From assembly GCA_013698525.1 (NCBI GenBank), contig JACCSM010000135.1, positions 1 to 5,235 of the forward strand: 5,235 nucleotides of DNA. The letters run 5' to 3'. Positions 4,000-5,235 of this stretch are shown here, piece after piece. Each line of letters opens with the position of its first letter. Position 1 is the stretch's first letter. The translations under genes and the position numbers were made by a program. The DNA comes from Rubrobacteraceae bacterium (GTDB lineage: Bacteria; Actinomycetota; Rubrobacteria; Rubrobacterales; Rubrobacteraceae). The notes beneath the pieces were generated by a model. The model was not told the origin of the DNA, made no database searches, and saw only the letters and a program-made list of their open reading frames with translations.

Positions 4000-5235
4000 C
4001 TAGAGGAGTCTCCTCGCTCCAACGTAACCGTTTATGTAATTGATGCTGGTAACGGTCACCTCGCTACCGATCTGGGCGTGAATTGTGGTCCCGTCGCCCA
4101 TGGCTATACCGACGTGGGTGATGTACCCGCTGTTGTCCTCGCTCCAGAAGAGTAGGTCTCCTGCCTGCGGAGCACCGTGGACCGGTGTACCGTAGCCCAT
4201 CTGGGCGCCTGGAGAATCGGGCAAGGCGATGCCGAACTCCTGGAAGACCAGCATCGTGAAGCAGGAGCAGTCCTCGGCCTCGAAAGCCACGCAGGGTCCC
4301 GGAGGGGAGAGCCTGTAGGGGGTCCCCAGGTGCTCCTGCGCCACGGCGAGCACGTCGTCTCCATAACTACCCACCCCACCACCGCCACGCGATCTGGAAG
4401 CGGGGGCCGAGGCGCTAGCTGTCGCGCTGGCAGAGGACGATGCTTGTGCGCCGTTGCTCCTACCACCGCCGCCTCGCCCGGAATCTTGCGAGCTGGGAGC
4501 AGATGCGCTGGCAGATGCGCTGGCTTCGGTACGTTCGGCGGCCTGCTCACTGGCGGCAGCACTCGCGGATGCGCTGGCCTCGGCGGCGCGTGCCTCCTGC
4601 CTGGCTTCTGCCCGCTTCTCGGCACGCCGTTCGGCTGCCTGTTCTGCTGCGGCCTGCTCACTGGCGGCAGCACTCGCGGATGCGCTGGCCTCGGCGCGTT
4701 CGGCGGCGCGTTCTTCGGCACGCCGCTCGGCTGCCAGCCTGGCGGCCTCGCGCTCGGCGGCTGCCTGTTCCGCCGCGGCCTCCTCTATCGCGGCACGCCG
4801 GGCTGCTCGCTCGGCCTCACGCTCTGCCTCTTCCCTCGCAGCCTGTCGCTCGGCGGCACGCTGGGCGGCGAGCTCGGCCTGCCTCTCGGCTTCCTGCCTG
4901 GCTTCCTGCCTGGCCAGCCTGGCGGCCTGCCTCTCGGCGGCTGCCTGTTCGGCGGCCTGCTCCGCCGCTTTCCTGGCGGCCTGTCGCTCGGCGGCGCGCT
5001 GTTCGGCGAGCCGCTGTGCCCTCTCGGCGGCTGCCTGTGCGGCGGCCTCGCGCTCGGCGGCTGCCTGTTCGGATTGTAGATCGGCCCGCGGCACCTTGGC
5101 CCGCTTGACCTGGGAGACCTGTACCTCCGGTATTGGCTCGGGCTCCTCGACAGGAACGGGCTCCGCGTCTTCCGGAGACGGCTTCGGTGCTTTCTCGACT
5201 ATCGCAGCAGCGGCGGCGCGAGCCCGCGCGGCCTG
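4000..5235 (-). CDS. NlpC/P60 peptidase with long Ala/Glu/Arg coiled-coil stalk (5' end beyond window)
   Basis: The visible part is 411 residues plus TAG and is open to the right edge, so the N-terminus and any signal peptide are unseen. A GTG at 5094-5092 could be taken as a start, but it has no clear ribosome site, and Pro/Glu-rich coding sequence continues upstream. In order there are a Pro/Glu/Val stretch (residues 10-45 of the visible part), a low-complexity Ala/Glu/Arg/Gln region predicted to be a long helix or coiled coil (about 50-215), a Ser/Ala then Gly-rich linker (about 215-290), and an NlpC/P60 domain (293-411). The catalytic Cys is in EDCSC (codon 4267-4269). The His is in THVGIAMGDG (4114-4116), and a second His in TIHAQ (4078-4080) is the likely third residue. 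LGTPYR, LPDSPGAQMGYG and AGDLLFW also fit the family. Such enzymes cut peptidoglycan peptides outside the membrane; the stalk may hold the domain in the wall. Substrate and anchoring are inferred. Confidence 0.85.
   Translation of the reverse strand, partial: QAARARAAAAAIVEKAPKPSPEDAEPVPVEEPEPIPEVQVSQVKRAKVPRADLQSEQAAAEREAAAQAAAERAQRLAEQRAAERQAARKAAEQAAEQAAAERQAARLARQEARQEAERQAELAAQRAAERQAAREEAEREAERAARRAAIEEAAAEQAAAEREAARLAAERRAEERAAERAEASASASAAASEQAAAEQAAERRAEKRAEARQEARAAEASASASAAASEQAAERTEASASASASAPSSQDSGRGGGGRSNGAQASSSASATASASAPASRSRGGGGVGSYGDDVLAVAQEHLGTPYRLSPPGPCVAFEAEDCSCFTMLVFQEFGIALPDSPGAQMGYGTPVHGAPQAGDLLFWSEDNSGYITHVGIAMGDGTTIHAQIGSEVTVTSINYINGYVGARRLL
4538..4696. repeat. 48-bp exact direct repeat, 111-bp period, inside the NlpC/P60 gene
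   Basis: Bases 4538-4585 and 4649-4696 are identical over 48 bp and 111 bp apart, which is 37 codons, so the reading frame is kept. Each copy encodes the core of an EASASASAAASEQAA block; the residues between are Ala/Glu/Arg-rich. Identity at every synonymous position points to recent duplication, slippage or gene conversion rather than selection on protein alone. Confidence 0.85.
4741..5070. repeat. 30-bp exact direct repeat, 300 bp apart, inside the NlpC/P60 gene
   Basis: Bases 4741-4770 and 5041-5070 are identical and exactly 300 bp (100 codons) apart. A third, imperfect copy lies at 4921-4950. Each encodes an EQAAAER-type segment of the stalk. The whole 4500-5070 stretch is built from short variants of such units. 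Confidence 0.8.
4888..4911. repeat. 12-bp tandem duplication in the stalk coding region
   Basis: Two adjacent exact copies of GGCTTCCTGCCT (4888-4899 and 4900-4911) encode an ARQEARQE run. This is the kind of four-codon slippage step by which the stalk could change length. Confidence 0.75.

Noticed and set aside
3831..4043. Plus-strand 70-codon frame in the intergenic region
   Set aside because: It runs through the hairpin and into the antisense of the NlpC/P60 end, with no domain and no clear ribosome site.
4538..5070. CRISPR-like or intergenic repeat array
   Set aside because: The repeats are in-frame parts of a coding sequence, are irregularly spaced, and are separated by similar low-complexity sequence rather than unique spacers.
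5092..5094. GTG as the start of the NlpC/P60 gene
   Set aside because: The frame stays open to the right edge with continuing coding-like Pro/Glu-rich sequence, and there is no good ribosome site before the GTG. The gene is better treated as 5'-partial.
4177..5108. Plus-strand open frames rich in Gly/Leu/Cys or Arg/Pro opposite the stalk gene
   Set aside because: Their composition is the direct shadow of Ala/Glu/Arg codons on the minus strand; the minus frame continues into a proper NlpC/P60 domain.

Overview
The window looks like chromosome from a high-GC actinobacterium, most likely a member of or relative of Rubrobacter. The grounds are a TreT-type trehalose synthase (rare in actinobacteria, but known and biochemically characterised in Rubrobacter xylanophilus), a GT20 trehalose-6-phosphate synthase with an actinobacterial-style motif set, an RsbW-like anti-sigma protein, and GC-rich codon use with AT-rich intergenic regions. 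The assignment comes from reading the proteins; no search was run.

Every gene I can support lies on the minus strand, so transcription runs from high to low coordinates. (1) 5235-4000: the C-terminal 411 residues of a large protein that runs off the right edge. It has a Pro/Glu-rich stretch, a long Ala/Glu/Arg/Gln coiled-coil stalk with DNA-level repeats, a Ser/Ala/Gly linker and an NlpC/P60 peptidase domain. It ends at a very strong hairpin (3949-3979). (2) 3948-3767: intergenic, with a possible SigB/SigF-type promoter and an 8-codon upstream ORF that overlaps the next start. (3) 3766-3335: RsbW-like anti-sigma factor/serine kinase. (4) 3334-3196: AT-rich gap with a plausible promoter overlapped by a palindrome. 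(5) 3195-1945: treT. (6) 1915-464: otsA-like GT20 gene. (7) 455 to the left edge: an integral membrane protein of unknown function that probably ends at or just beyond the edge.

treT, the GT20 gene and the membrane protein gene are closely spaced (29 and 8 bp) and probably form one operon. TreT joins NDP-glucose to glucose to give trehalose directly. The GT20 enzyme would make trehalose-6-phosphate from NDP-glucose and glucose-6-phosphate and would need a phosphatase that is not in the window. Two routes to the same compatible solute in one operon suggest a stress/desiccation/heat/osmolyte locus. A general-stress type anti-sigma gene just upstream fits that theme, but a functional link is inference. 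I see no mobile element, CRISPR array, tRNA or rRNA, and no clearly new system. The most unusual items are the repeat-built stalk on the NlpC/P60 protein, the TreT/GT20 pairing, and the leader arrangement of the anti-sigma gene.
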